NCBI GenBank assembly: GCA_950295325.1
Contig: OX485806.1
Span: 29,824,001-29,888,000, forward strand
Direction: 5' to 3'
From: Polytrichum commune
Taxonomy: Eukaryota > Streptophyta > Polytrichopsida > Polytrichales > Polytrichaceae
Length of the DNA: 64,000 nt
The notes under the pieces: model-generated
What the model was told of the DNA's origin: nothing
What the model saw: only the letters and a program-made list of their open reading frames with translations
The model's database searches: none
Translations under genes and position numbers: made by a program
Part shown: in pieces, positions 12,950 through 24,399 of the stretch
Numbering within the stretch: the stretch's first letter is position 1
Layout: every line of letters begins with the position of its first letter

Positions 12950-15093
12950 GAGGGGGTCAGTTTTGGTTATTCAGACTTCCTGATTGTCAGTAGGCTTGCA
13001 GTAGGGGCAGAGGCTGCTATTCTCAGATGTGGTGCTGGGAATAATGTGTTGCGGGTCTCAGAGCGAAGCAGAATTGCAAATATAAAGGGTTCTCCTACTC
13101 AATGCAGCAAGTGCCCTTTACCTTTCTTTGTGAAGGTATCATTTGAACAACTTTCAGAATCGTTGTTTTCAGAATGACCTTGTTGAGTCTGGAAAGTTCC
13201 CACTGTCATGTGCTACCATCTTGTACCCATTGTATTTCGAATTCCTGATTCCAGCTAAATCCTGTATTGCAAAATCTAGAATGTGCATATGAGAATCCAA
13301 GAGGATGTCGCTCTGTCTACCACTATCATTGTATCTTTCTTTCCCATCAATGATCTAGGCTGTGAAATTCTTCTGGGTCGTTGTGGTTGGGCAGACTGAA
13401 GATACATGCAATCCTGTCTAAGCAAGACAGTTACACATTGTGTGGCAATCGTAAAATGTTGTGAATGTGAGGTACACTCTGGCATTTAGATTGTGTGGTC
13501 AATCCTAAATGATTTGAATGCAAGGTTTATATTGTTATACACATGGTGAGGTCAGTCTAAAATTGTTTTGAATGGAAAGCATGGTTTGGTCTACACCTTA
13601 GAGTTCTCTGAGAAGGGCGAAACTGTGGGTTTGATCCTTTTTTGAGAAGACTTTCTATTAAGAGCTTGTTAGCTCATTGTAATTTAGGAGCCTATTTTGA
13701 AAGTTGGGGGAAATTTTGGAACCTCTTCCTTCATCCTCTCAAACTTTAAGAGAGTTTATGGATCCAAAATAGGGTATGGGCATGGAACCCGTCATCCCAA
13801 ATCTCGGATCAGCCAATGAAAGGTTAGTACGGCTCACGCATCTTAGTAGGAGAATCTGGAAAGCCTTCTCTTGATAGGCTGGCACCAGTCTTTGTGTATG
13901 ATAATTTAAGCATTAAGGAAACTTGGGTTACTTCGTGTTGATTTTCACAAACTCAAGGTTTGGAACCAAACCCATGGTTTCATCTGCTACTTTACATATA
14001 AGCTCTATTCTGGGGTAAATTCTTAAATACTTTGGTGGTTCGCACAGAGGGATATATTTTCAATGGTGGGGCTAAATACATTTTAGTCAACTTACCTTGG
14101 TTTACATCTGGGCAACTTTTAGCTCCCATGAAGTTAACTAACCACTAATGTTAGCAGAATATTAGCTTACCTTTCAGCCATACCTCTTTATTTTTACCAA
14201 AATTTTAAGTTGATCCAGCCACAGTTTCATTTCTGTCTTACACCCTTTGCCAGCACGAAATTATGACCATAAGTTTATGAATCAAACTTAGTGAGGGGAA
14301 TTAAAAAACTGTAATGCTTGGGAGGTCCCCCAATTAGTTCAGAATGGCACATGAGCTACACGCTCTCAAAAAGTCTACCCATTTGGAATTGATCACAAGG
14401 TCGACGCGATTCTTGCAACAAGACAACCCTAGATTCTTGGCAAAAGAGACTGCTTTTTGTACATTAATTTGTACTCAATAGATCGTAAATACCAACAGTA
14501 GATGCAATTCTTGTGCAAAACATAGAGTGTGCTAAAAGTTGCGAGTTGGTTGAAATTACATCTCTTTAGATAACCAACCCCTAAAAGAAGTAGGCAACAA
14601 TGCATCTCAAGATAATTAAACACTAGCCAAGTCCCATGTTCCACACCTTCCAAATTTTTTGAAGGGCCATGGAGTTCGGATTTTACTAGAATTTCCACCT
14701 CCCCCATACTCCCCATGAAGATTCTAATCATGGGGAGCCTCCAAGTCGAGGTGGGAGCCAAGTTATCATTAAGGGACCCACCATGCATATTATTAGGTGG
14801 CCACCTGCTTCGGGTCCTCAGAGCGTTTCGGGGTTGGTGATTTGAACATTCAACATAAATGACTCTTGTAAAGGGCGATTGAACACATGAACGCAAGTGA
14901 AATGAATGTTGAATCTTGGTCAAAGTAAAAGTCAGACTAAGAGTAAAATTAAAAAAGTATAAATAAAATGACATTTTGATGTAAAATAAATTCAAAGTTA
15001 AAAGTGGGGAAATTATATTGAAATATCAAACCAAGCATTATTCTTGTAAGTTTTTCATCTCATATTCAACTCGTACATTGGCAATTCCAATCT
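12950..15093 (+). other. RPS15A 3' flank and spacer inside the left arm
   Basis: I see no gene I can support. Bases 12950-13200 are also retained, diverged, downstream of the third RPS15A copy (36530-36790). A long minus-strand open frame at 14429-14995 is broken in the mirrored arm and has no recognisable domain. Confidence 0.5.
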
Positions 15094-15678
15094 ATGACAA
15101 TGAATGTAAGTATGAAGACAACTGAAGATCATTTGCCTATCACCATAATCGGCTACAACAATAACAAGAAGTTCTTGATCATCCACCCTCCAACAAAAGA
15201 GGGTGGCCGCATGCCGAAGGTAGAAAAGCAAAGTTTCCTTCCACTTCACAAATGCTTTAAGAGGAAACTACGAATTTCAGAATGTTTGACATGCGACACA
15301 CAACCCGACAACTATACGACCGTTCTCAAGCTTGGAGTGGAGGAGGCAAAGTGGAGGTGTGGGAATTGTGGCATGGCAACGAGGATTAAGTTGCGGGAAA
15401 CTCTCCCACTTGTGCCTCCTCCACATGAAGTTAAAAATGACATTTGCGAAACCAAGTCCAAGGGAAAACGTTGTACATCTATAGAAAGCGATAATGTTTT
15501 TGAGGTTGAGAAAATAATTGCAGACCGAGATGACAAGGAGGGAGGAAAAGAATTCTTAGTGAAATGGACGGGTTACCCATGGTCACATGCAAGTTGGGAG
15601 CCTCTCATAAACCTCGTTGGAGCACCTGAGCTTTTAGCTGAATATTTACACAAGAAAAGAGCCAAACCCAACAATTAA
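15094..15678 (+). CDS. Chromodomain protein with C2C2 zinc-finger-like motif, left copy
   Basis: An uninterrupted 194-codon frame. Residues 64-92 hold C-x2-C-x21-C-x2-C, a probable zinc-binding knuckle. Residues ~135-187 are a chromodomain, with FEVEKIIADR, FLVKWTGY (W158, Y161) and SWEPLINL (W168), the expected positions for a methyl-lysine-binding aromatic cage, and a C-terminal helix ending YLHKKR. A chromatin-binding role is inferred from the domain. No polymerase, integrase or methyltransferase domain is attached; it may be a host protein or a remnant of a chromovirus-type element. The first ATG is assumed; an upstream exon is possible. The mirrored copy differs by eight residues. Confidence 0.7.
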   Translation: MTMNVSMKTTEDHLPITIIGYNNNKKFLIIHPPTKEGGRMPKVEKQSFLPLHKCFKRKLRISECLTCDTQPDNYTTVLKLGVEEAKWRCGNCGMATRIKLRETLPLVPPPHEVKNDICETKSKGKRCTSIESDNVFEVEKIIADRDDKEGGKEFLVKWTGYPWSHASWEPLINLVGAPELLAEYLHKKRAKPNN

Positions 15679-15679
15679 G

Positions 15680-17815
15680 AGTTAACAACTACACTATTGT
15701 TATCAAATTTAGACTAATGAAAATGAAGTGAGTATGTGGATGTTTCATGTGGCAAAGGCTACATTGGAACCATACAAAGTATTCTTTGCACCACCATGGG
15801 TTGGCAAAATATTTATGCTAGCAGGAATGAAAAATGCTTGTATTCCCTTAGATGATAGAATAGCTCAAATAATTGCAAGTTGATTGATCTAGTGAAATAA
15901 AGATTGTGTTGTGAAAACCCTCAAGAGAGGACATTTTGTTGAAGTTTGCAACTCGCACATTAAAGATTTTCATCATTGTTCATGAGTTAACGCTTTTGGA
16001 AAATGCTCACCTTTGAAATGATCAAGTAACCATGTCATGTAACTTGGCAAAAACGACTAGAAACATAACTTACCAAATTTGAAACCTAGTTGCAAAATGT
16101 GTAGATTGACTAACAAACTTGGTTGCCAAGGTGGTTATGGCGGAAGTGATACTTAGAAACTCCATAGGCAGAATAGTGTTGACAAACATGGGTGTTCTTT
16201 TACCCTTGTTTTGAAAACTTACATTTGACTAAAAACTGGACATAATTTTAGAATTTGAACTTTTTGGTAGCTCAATTCTATGGACGGATTTTTGGGATAC
16301 AATGTGTGAATATATAAATTTGGTGGGTTATATGTGAAACGTCACCAATCATTTGATGATTATGATGTTTAAATATGAAAAGAAATTGAAGTAATATACC
16401 AATTTGTACTTCTAAGTCAACTTGATCAATGGTGAATAATGAGATCAAATTTTAGAATATTGTCATAATAATTCATGCACACTCCATCGGAAGACCTTAC
16501 CATACTATCTATGCAACATGTTGTCATTTACAACTGCACCTCAATCCCATATTGACTTAAATATCATTTTCAAAAGTATATTTCTATATATTCTTTCATA
16601 CCAAATGCCAATCACAACCAATGCGATATAGACTACACGTACACTTTTGAATGAAATTGGTTGCAATCCATCGTGCATTAGCGTATGTTGTGAACATGGC
16701 TCTTATCATGGCATAATTCCTATCCTAGCATGTCCATTTTCACCATTATTCTTCGAAATTGAATTTTGATGCAAGGTATCCATATTATGACACAATAGCA
16801 TTACAAGGTGATCAAGTTCTCATCCGGAATTTATGACAAGTCAAGATGTGTCGATAAAAATATTGTGATATATAAGAGAACAACTTAGTTCATTTCATAA
16901 CTACAACTCGAACTACAATGTTGATGTGATCATGATATGATTTTAACCATATTTGGAACACAACTTTACTGTGGGTATGAAGCCCAAGCTTGGATGAGGG
17001 CTAAATTGTCTTGCCCTTTGAACTAGGTCTCCACTACACTAAAATATTTTATTTAGAGTCGAATGGTATTTTATGTCATTGTGGTAGCTTTTCTAGCGAC
17101 ACTTTTTGTGCATAAGTTCACACGCATTGCCATCGCAACTTAATTTTAGTTCATCCAAATGTCAATTATCGAAACAAGGTTTAGTATATTCTGCATCTTT
17201 ATAATTCTGTAATGAATGTTGTCATGGATGATTGAAATTTGGATGAAAACCACTTAGTCGGTTATAATAACTGTAGCAGTGTGAATATATAATGTCCGAT
17301 TTCTTCACAAGGAACGACAAATAATGGTAGGTTTAAACTACACGTGCAGTTTACAATTTGTATTGAGCAAGACAAATAGAATTGGTGACACTAAATACAA
17401 TATTTAGTTTAGTAAAAGGGGTTTGGTAAAAGCCCACACCCATAGGTTTGTGTTTGTTTCAAATCACGTAGTTCTCTCTAAACTAATTTGGGGTCTCTGA
17501 TGCTAACTAAATCCAAAATGGAATTGGATTTAGAACAATAATTTCTGTTCCTAGTTGACTAGTTTTGTTCACTTTAGGCTAGATTAGTCAAGCCCAATTC
17601 AAAATTACCAAATACGATTGAAAATTAGAAAACAAACGATTCCATGGCAAACTCCACATTTCTCATGGATGAAATCTCCAAAAACTCTTAAACACTAGAT
17701 GGAATTGTTCAATCTGTGCATGAATGTACATACTTTTGGATTGATAAATATGCCCTCATCCATAATGTGCCTTCTTTGGTTCATTGATCCTTAAATTTCT
17801 TTTAAGAGAGAAACT
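15680..17815. other. Non-coding inner part of the left arm
   Basis: I find no gene. About 16985-17535 is absent from the mirrored arm. Within it 17055-17425 belongs to a dispersed repeat with other copies at 25285-25625 and 56450-56840, all in the same orientation, recognised by the shared GTTGTCATGGATGATTG and GGTGACACTAAAT segments. Confidence 0.6.
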
Positions 17816-19250
17816 TATCAATCTAGCTGTGGCCGTAAGTTTGGGCGGGAGAGTACTTGTCATCATCCAACAAAAACGACCCAAAATCATATGTATGTTG
17901 GAGGTTGCCTATAAAAGATATTTTGACACAAGAATGAGCTTTATACACTCCAATACTAGGACACGAGAATTAACCACAAACTTGGGTAAAGAGATATAAC
18001 TATTCCCTCTTGCTATAAGATTGGAACATCTTCTATGTATACTTCGGAAAGAGTGAACCCCTATTGACCAAGGTGGAAGTTTTTGTCTAGGCATACATGT
18101 TGTACTCTACACAGCTCCTTCTGTATGGTCTATCATAAGAGGTGCCAATTTTCTTCAATGAGCTTATGAATTGGAGTGAAATGTTGTAGGCAATTTTGCT
18201 TTGGCCTTTAGGAAGTTAACGATGAGGATGCATGGATGTGTACTTGTTGTTCCAAAGCTCCAAAGTGGTTGAATGTGGATGACAACATGATGAGTGTAGT
18301 AGTAGAATTGAGGGATCATGGTCTAGGTGGTTAATTCACATGCATTGGGCGGCAGCAAGCCAGAATGGCATGCACCCAAACTTAGGTAAGTGAGCCTAAT
18401 TCTGATTACTTGTTTAAATTTGTGAACCATTCTAGGCTCCATAATCAACATCAAGGGGGGGGGGGGTGGAACGTGGTTTTCTTATGGCATATTGTCACTT
18501 CATTATCAATGAACTTTGATATTTCATTACATTTCAAGATTAGCTCCAAAATTTTATGAGATTGACCGTGGCTTCTTTAGATGCATATGTGGACGCACGC
18601 AAATTTCAACCTCGTGAATCTGAGAAAGGTACACCGGCCTTATTCACTTATTTATCTTATGAGAACACCTAAATATGAGTGGTGTATGGTTAGGTTAGAT
18701 CTAAGAATAGAACATGTGTTTGAAAGAGATTGGACTACGTGCTGAAAAATTCATCATCCATTATAGACCCAATTGTAGTCAACACAATTGGGGGGAACCT
18801 ACTAGTATTCAATTAAAGAATCAACACACATCACTTTTGATAATCATAACTAAATCAAGGGAGGTCCGATTTTTTTATCCGCTTTTTGCGGATGCTTCAT
18901 CGTAGATTTGTTAACACAACATAAGTTTGCTTGCTTGCACAATGAATTTTCCCGGTATAAGTTAGAGAACGTAAAAAAAAAAAACAGTTGGTTGCAAGGG
19001 TGCTTTGCCCTAGTATTATCTTGCACACGAGGCCAATTATGGTTGGTTGTTTGATCAAGTCCAAAATTTGGCTCATTTTAGAGACCACCTTACATCAACA
19101 ATCGCTTGCAACTAGACTCAACTTGAAAGGCGACTAACACCAAATGTGACTTGTTCTGGTTGGCTGCCAACCTTTGGCCCTTTTCAAAGGCCACCCATAG
19201 GTCTCTTCTCACATGGCATAGCCAATAAACAAAATAACACTCACATATCT
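17816..19250. other. Spacer of the inverted duplication, no gene seen
   Basis: AT-rich non-coding sequence with a run of G at 18457-18467 and two inverted copies (about 18400-18470 and 18715-18800) of the dispersed repeat described at 7.9-8.8 kb. None of the short open frames shows family features. Confidence 0.5.
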
Positions 19251-19252
19251 TA

Positions 19253-19680
19253 GGGCCGATTTAGACTACCGTGAAGAAGTGCACCGGTCAAGAATATTAG
19301 AGGAATGGAGTGATGTGATTGGCTATGAAATGGGTTCTTCACTAGCCGGGGTTTACACTACAGCCAAGACTTTTATGGTGGAGAACTTCAAGCATGCATG
19401 AAAAAATGACATGATAACCAACCTAGCAACCACTTTTGCTAGGAGGAGTGCTCTGAAGGTCAAGTTTGTTCGGCAACCTCACACCCTTGGACGAGAAACT
19501 TGACTTCCTAAGAACTCCAACTTGAGACTACTTCTTGTCTTCTTCTTCTTCTTCTTCTTCTTCTTTTTTTAAAAAAAAATCCATCTTGTCTGCCATACCA
19601 ATTATTGCCTCAAATAATCTTGTCTTGGTCTGAAATTCTTGACCGATTGGTGCACTTCTTCACCGTAGTCTAAACCGGCC
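19253..19680. mobile_element. MITE with ~45 bp terminal inverted repeats
   Basis: The left end reads GGGCCGATTTAGACTACCGT and the right end, reversed, GGCCGGTTTAGACTACGGT. The match continues through GAAGAAGTGCACC and GGTCAAGAAT. It is flanked by TA on both sides. A TCT microsatellite lies inside (19540-19565). The superfamily is uncertain. Confidence 0.78.
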
Positions 19681-19721
19681 TAAGTTACGAACAGAAAAGT
19701 TTAGAAACAGACTTCGTTGTG

Positions 19722-19729
19722 CCACGTGG
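19722..19729 (+). promoter_or_regulatory. G-box / ABRE-like element upstream of the dehydrin-like gene
   Basis: CCACGTGG, a palindromic G-box with the ACGT core of abscisic-acid response elements, lies ~600 bp upstream of the start codon and ~55 bp before a CT-repeat tract (19783-19798) typical of plant transcription starts. It fits stress or ABA regulation, by inference. Confidence 0.45.
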
Positions 19730-20330
19730 ACGTCGTGTGCCACTTGGCGGGATGTACAGGACCGAACTCATCACATCACATCTCTCTCTCTCTCTCCACT
19801 TGCCCAATTCCACAACCTCCTCGTCGATCCAGGGCAGTCGCACTAACCTATCTGCAACGTCGAATTGATTTGCCGTACGAAAATCCTTTGCGCAATCGCA
19901 AACTTCTCGTCGATGTAAAGGAGCAGAATGCACGGAATTCAGCCGAATTAGTGAAATTCTATTGAATGAGTGAATTTAAGGTCGGAATTGTGGTTAATCT
20001 GATCCAGTGGTAATGGCTGGCTAAGTTTTGATAATAACTCTAGTGCTCGAGAGGGAATTGATCATGGTGTCGTCTGATGGTTGCGAGATTGCGCTTCGTT
20101 GATGATCGATACGAGATACATCTGATGAAGTCGGTTTGTTTCTTTGTTTTGTCGCAGATTTAAAAAGACACAGGTGGTTTTATAAGTCCTTAGAAGCTGT
20201 TTACCCTAAGCATCGAAAGGAATCATCAGCATGCCGAATATGAAGGTGAAGGCCAATGTTTCTTGTATCCAAGAATCTTCTATCCATCGATCATAGCATG
20301 AGTTCTAAGGTGAATTAGGTAACGTCAGAG

Positions 20331-22377
20331 ATGTCCGAAGAGTTTGATACAGGCTTTACCCCGAGGGAGAAGAAGAGCATAAAAGAGAAGGTGAAGGGGG
20401 CGTTGGGAGGGCTACTGGGAGGCCGGAAGCACCATGGCGGATCGATGGATGACTCAAAGTATTATGATGCCACGGGGTCAGGAGAGAATGCATCACGTGA
20501 AAATGTATACGGAGACGCAACAACCGGCATAGAAACAGATGGCGTGCTACATAACGAAGCTGGAAGATGTTCAGTTGGACCGGGATCCCGCGGGACCGGA
20601 CCCCACAGCAGAGTGGGGAAGTTTGAGAATAGCTTTGGGAATCGAAGGTCTAGTGATCGTGGAAAGCCGAAGGTGGATAATTCCTACGACGCATGGATCA
20701 ATGAAGGTAAACCGCAAGGCTGGGTTGGCGGTTCGCAGCAAGAGCGCACCATGGCCGCAGCATTGGACAGAGGTTCGATACAGACTACCTTCTAATGCAT
20801 CTAAGAGTTTACGATTTGTTATTAGAGTTGCCCTTCATTTGAATGGGACGTTTCGTCGGGAGTTGGTCCCCTATAATTTTCTATTGGTCGTTCTGCATCT
20901 ACTGTGATTAATTTCTTTCCACTTGTAGTGGATGTTTAAGGTAGTGTTTGAATTTGAAGGAAGTGCAACCTATTTCGGTTCATTGAGGGCGAAATTCGTT
21001 TTAGCACCTCTAGGCATACCAAAATGAGTGTGGCCCTCAATGAGCCGATGTAGAATGTTCTTCATTCAAATCTCCACTCTACCTCCAAGAATGCACCGGA
21101 AACAATCAAACATGTAAGGTCTTGTATGCTGAACCAGCAGCTCCCAACCAAAAGTCATGCTGAGGAGGATATCTCCATTATGTAAAGACTTGCAGCAACA
21201 TGTGTAGAAATATGAGGACATTGAGAGGAATCCAATGACACAAAAAGCGTCTAAATCATAAAGTTGACGTTCTGAGAACTTATACATAGCACATCTTCCT
21301 CTGCAGGGTTCACCATTGAGAATCATCCCCTAGCTCTCTAGATACAGGAAATTCTTAAATTGGAGAGAGGTTTGATACAGACTGCTGCCCGGGGTGGCAA
21401 CTCTTCTTTCTACAACAACTCCTTATTATTCCCTTTTAATGCATCTGAGTTTATGATTTGTTATTATGTAAAGAAGTGTAGCAGCTACATGAGTAGAAAC
21501 ATCAGAACATCGCGAGGAATTCAAGGACACCATAAGTTTCGAAGTAAATCATAAATGTTTTTTGGACATCCGAAAGCTGATGTTTTGAGACCTATAATGA
21601 TCTAATCTTCATTCATGGAGCGTAAAGGGGCCTCTACAATCATCTTCTTCGAGCACATGCCATGAAGTTCTTATATTTTGAATCCCAGCTCTAAATTGAC
21701 TTCTTCAAACGATGACTCTTGCTTATTGTACAACAGTTGCCACCTCAGGGACTGGTGCGGCAAAACCAAAGCTTGGGACGGAAGCTGTCTATGGTGATGC
21801 TTCAGATGATGTATTACCATCTAGAGAAGTAGGTGTCATGAAAAAATTGAAGGATGTGGTCACTGGGCAGGATCCAAGCCACGGTATCGCGTCTGGCACA
21901 GCAACGATTGGCGGTCCGGGAATTGCAGCCTCAGGGCTTCGGAACTCCACAGTTCAAGACCAGGATGTGGGGATTGGTGCCCCTTTGCCTGGGAAGTCTG
22001 GGCAGAATCCAAGCCACGGTATTGTGTCTGGCACTGCAATGATTGGCGGTCCGGAGATTGCAGGCTCGGGGCTTCAGAACTCCGCAATTCAAGACCAGGA
22101 TGTGGGGACTGGTGCCCCTTTGCCTGGGAAGTCTGGGCAGAATCCAAGCCACGGTATTGTGTCTGGCACTGCAATGATTGGCGGTCCGGGGATTGCAGGC
22201 TTGGGGCTTCAGAACTCCACAGTTCAAGACCAGGATGTGGGGACTGGTGTGCCTTTGCCTGGGAATTTTGGAGTCCTCCAAGATCATGAGACTCGCCATA
22301 ATCCGGTGTCTGATCAACATGTTCTTGACGGGCAGAATGCGGAGGAGGTGGACCGCTTGAGAAATGTGGTGGGATAA
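20331..22377 (+). CDS. Dehydrin/LEA-like repetitive hydrophilic protein
   Basis: The model has exon 1 at 20331-20706 (phase 1 donor GTAAAC) and exon 2 at 21737-22377, giving 338 residues. The N-terminus has REKKSIKEKVKGALGG followed by LLGGRKHH, close to a dehydrin K-segment; a second lysine-rich amphipathic stretch, VMKKLKDVVTG, begins exon 2. Three tandem 45-residue units (PSHGI..SGTA.IGGP...QDQDVG.G.PLPG) follow. The protein is very rich in Gly, Ser, Asp and Asn, has no Trp/Cys-rich fold and looks disordered, as expected of desiccation-protective LEA proteins. The upstream ABRE-like site agrees. If the intron is not spliced, exon 1 would end at a stop at 20795 (154 residues). Assignment to the dehydrin family is by resemblance only. 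Confidence 0.55.
20825..21175. mobile_element. Palindromic MITE, family A, copy 5, with an empty-site paralogue
   Basis: In the intron of the dehydrin-like gene. The left junction is TATTA then GAGTTG; the right is ATATCTC then CATTATG. A nearby duplicate of the same locus (21455-21476, GATTTGTTATTATGTAAAG) lacks the element, so it shows the unoccupied site and a ~5 bp target duplication (TATTA, one base changed on the right). Confidence 0.85.
21368..21560 (+). repeat. Local duplication of the exon-1-end/intron segment
   Basis: GGTTTGATACAGACTGC and later TAATGCATCTGAGTTTATG repeat 20771-20824 plus 21181-21280 without the MITE between them. The copy arose before the MITE inserted, or was made from an unoccupied allele. 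Confidence 0.7.
21871..22275 (+). repeat. In-frame 135 bp tandem repeat (three units) in the dehydrin-like gene
   Basis: ATCCAAGCCACGGTAT recurs at 21872, 22007 and 22142, period 135 bp (45 codons). The second and third units are nearly identical and the first is more diverged, suggesting stepwise expansion by unequal exchange or slippage. Confidence 0.9.
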
Positions 22378-23180
22378 ACAAATCTGTTGAAGGGTTCGAG
22401 AATGAGAAATAACACAGAGGAAGAAGTTATGATGTGTAAGCTTGAAATAGGCTCATGTATGTTGCCTTCAATGTGTATACTTAAGGTCATCAAGATTAAG
22501 GGAAGTTTGTACAGTCTGGTTTACTAGTTCAAGGAAATTCCTGTTTGAATCACTGCACCTTGAAGAGATTACTCGACAGAGAAAGAAATTTCGACGCAAA
22601 GCTGCAATCCTGTGTAGAATCTTCTCAACCATGTGAACAACTCAATCAGATTCAAAACATATAGCGACTCAGCCTATCAAATTTTTTTTGTCTGGCATAT
22701 CTCTTCACTTCCTCTACGACCGACCACTCTACTCATAACTTACTAGGGTAGGAGTTGATAAGGGACAAGACCGGCACTCCTTGATGCCAATTCTACTTGA
22801 AGTTTGGCAACATCCATGTTATGTTAAAGACGATTCACACAACAGCATATCTCTGACAAAGCTCTGTCGCAGTCTTGAGTGCTACAAATGTGGTTACAAG
22901 GGTACACACATACACACCAAGATGGTCCTCCATTTTGCAGTCCGCTAAAGAAGAATAAAATGAGCTACATTCGATTGAACATTATCCAGAGCTCACGTCA
23001 ATGGAAACCAAAGAAATGCATAAGATTGTGGTTTCCCACACTTTATAAGGCTGGATAGTATGTATATGCTAAAAACAGAGACAGACAAAGACAGAAACAA
23101 CACCACTTATTGTTCAAATGTGACTAAGCTCCTGTATGACGTATTGATTATAAGTTTAACCACAATTGCAATTCATCTCT

Positions 23181-23974
23181 TACCATCATTCCCACTTCTA
23201 TAATTACATCGTCACTTCACAAACCCTTAGTAGTAGTTCCCAAAATAGCACAATTCAGATGGTGTCTCCAGTCCAGCAAAATTTCTGCATATAAGGGTTT
23301 GGTAATCTTCACATCCATGATACTCTTGATCCAGGGGGCATAGAGATTGTAGAAAACAGACTAGCGCTTGGCGATCCAGCTGCTTCACGCCATTAGTGCA
23401 ATCCGCAGCTATATATTGATCATGATTATAATTCATATCTTGCCATCCATTCCCAATTTTATAATTACATCGTGACTACAGAGACTCGGTAATTCCAAAG
23501 TAGTACAATGCAAATGATGTCTTCAGTCCACAAAAATGTCATGCATGAGTTTGGTGATCTTCAAATCCCTGGTACTCCCAGTTGCTTCATGCCATTCCCA
23601 TAAGCCAGAGCTATATATTGATCAAAATTGCAGTTCATATCTCGCCATCCATTCCCACTTCTATAATTACATCGTCAATACACAAACCCTAGTGATTGCA
23701 AAGCAGTACAATTCGAATGATGCCTCGAGTCCAAAAAAATGTCATGCATGTGAGGGTTTGGTAAACTTCAAATCCCATGATACTCTTGACCCAGCGGGCA
23801 TAGAGATTGTAGACAACGGACTGCCGTTTGGCGATCTCCAGCTATATGTTGATCAAAATTGCAATTCATAACTTGCCATCAATCTCCCCCTTCTCCAATT
23901 ACATCATCACTACACAAACCCTAGTAGTTCCAAAGCAGCACGATTCCAATGATGCCTTCAGTGCCCAAACAATG
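23181..23974 (-). repeat. Tandem copies of the ISD11 3' end and 3' flank
   Basis: Three diverged units start at 23181, 23441 and 23641 (marker CCATTCCCACTTCTATAATT). A fourth starts at 23873 and leads into the true gene end. Each unit carries the reverse complement of the last ISD11 codons (ATACTCTTGATC, GATTGTAGA and TTGGCGATC are shared) plus ~130 bp of downstream sequence. Units are ~200-260 bp. They have indels and are not coding. Confidence 0.85.
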
Positions 23975-24262
23975 TCAAGCATGTGAGGGTTTGGTGATCT
24001 TCAAATCCATAATACTCTTGATCTGTGGGGCATAAAGATTGTAGACAACAGACTGCCGCTTGGCGATCTCCAGCTGCTTCAAGCCATCAGCGTAAGCAGC
24101 ACCAAGGACAGCCGGGTCCGTAACATTTCGATTCTCCTGGAATCCCTCGATGGTCCTCCGCTTCACATATTCCCGCACATTGTAGTTGGAGAACTTGCGA
24201 CCCTCCCTGAGCAACGCCCTGAGAAGCTCCTTCGCTTGCGCTGCCGAAGGTGGGGCAGCCAT
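23975..24262 (-). CDS. ISD11: ISD11 / LYRM4-like LYR-family protein
   Basis: An intronless 95-codon gene. The open frame extends 43 codons further upstream, but the Met at 24262 gives MAAPPSAAQAKELLRALL, the normal start and length for this family (about 90 residues). The Complex1_LYR fold shows as LLRALLREGRKFSNYNVREY, then KRRTIEGFQENRNVTDP and a second helix with RQSVVYNLY. The tripeptide is LLR rather than LYR; I recall a similar form in plant ISD11. ISD11 works in mitochondria, stabilising the cysteine desulfurase NFS1 with acyl carrier protein for Fe-S cluster assembly. A telo-box-like AAACCCTAG lies just upstream (complement near 24292). The 3' end has been copied in tandem downstream. 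Confidence 0.88.
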   Translation of the reverse strand: MAAPPSAAQAKELLRALLREGRKFSNYNVREYVKRRTIEGFQENRNVTDPAVLGAAYADGLKQLEIAKRQSVVYNLYAPQIKSIMDLKITKPSHA

Positions 24263-24399
24263 CGCCACAAATTTTACATGCTCCGCACCAAACCCTAGCA
24301 AAACCTCACTTGACTCCCTCGCTTCCCTCCCGGCGTCGATAAGCTTCTTGGGTCTTCGAGTCCTTGGATGACGGGCTTTGAAGGGCATCACAAAGTCAA

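Noticed and set aside
14429-14995. 188-codon minus-strand open frame in the left arm
   Set aside because: Broken in the mirrored arm, AT-driven composition, no recognisable domain; probably chance.
18456-18468. Runs of G (18457, 33230, 43564 regions)
   Set aside because: Simple homopolymers with no repeat partner to suggest a G-quadruplex array; length may also be a sequencing artefact.
21860-22381. 173-codon minus-strand frame with perfect repeats
   Set aside because: Shadow of the 135 bp tandem repeat in the dehydrin-like gene.
23536-23871. 111-codon plus-strand frame
   Set aside because: Lies within the tandem copies of the ISD11 3' end; antisense shadow.
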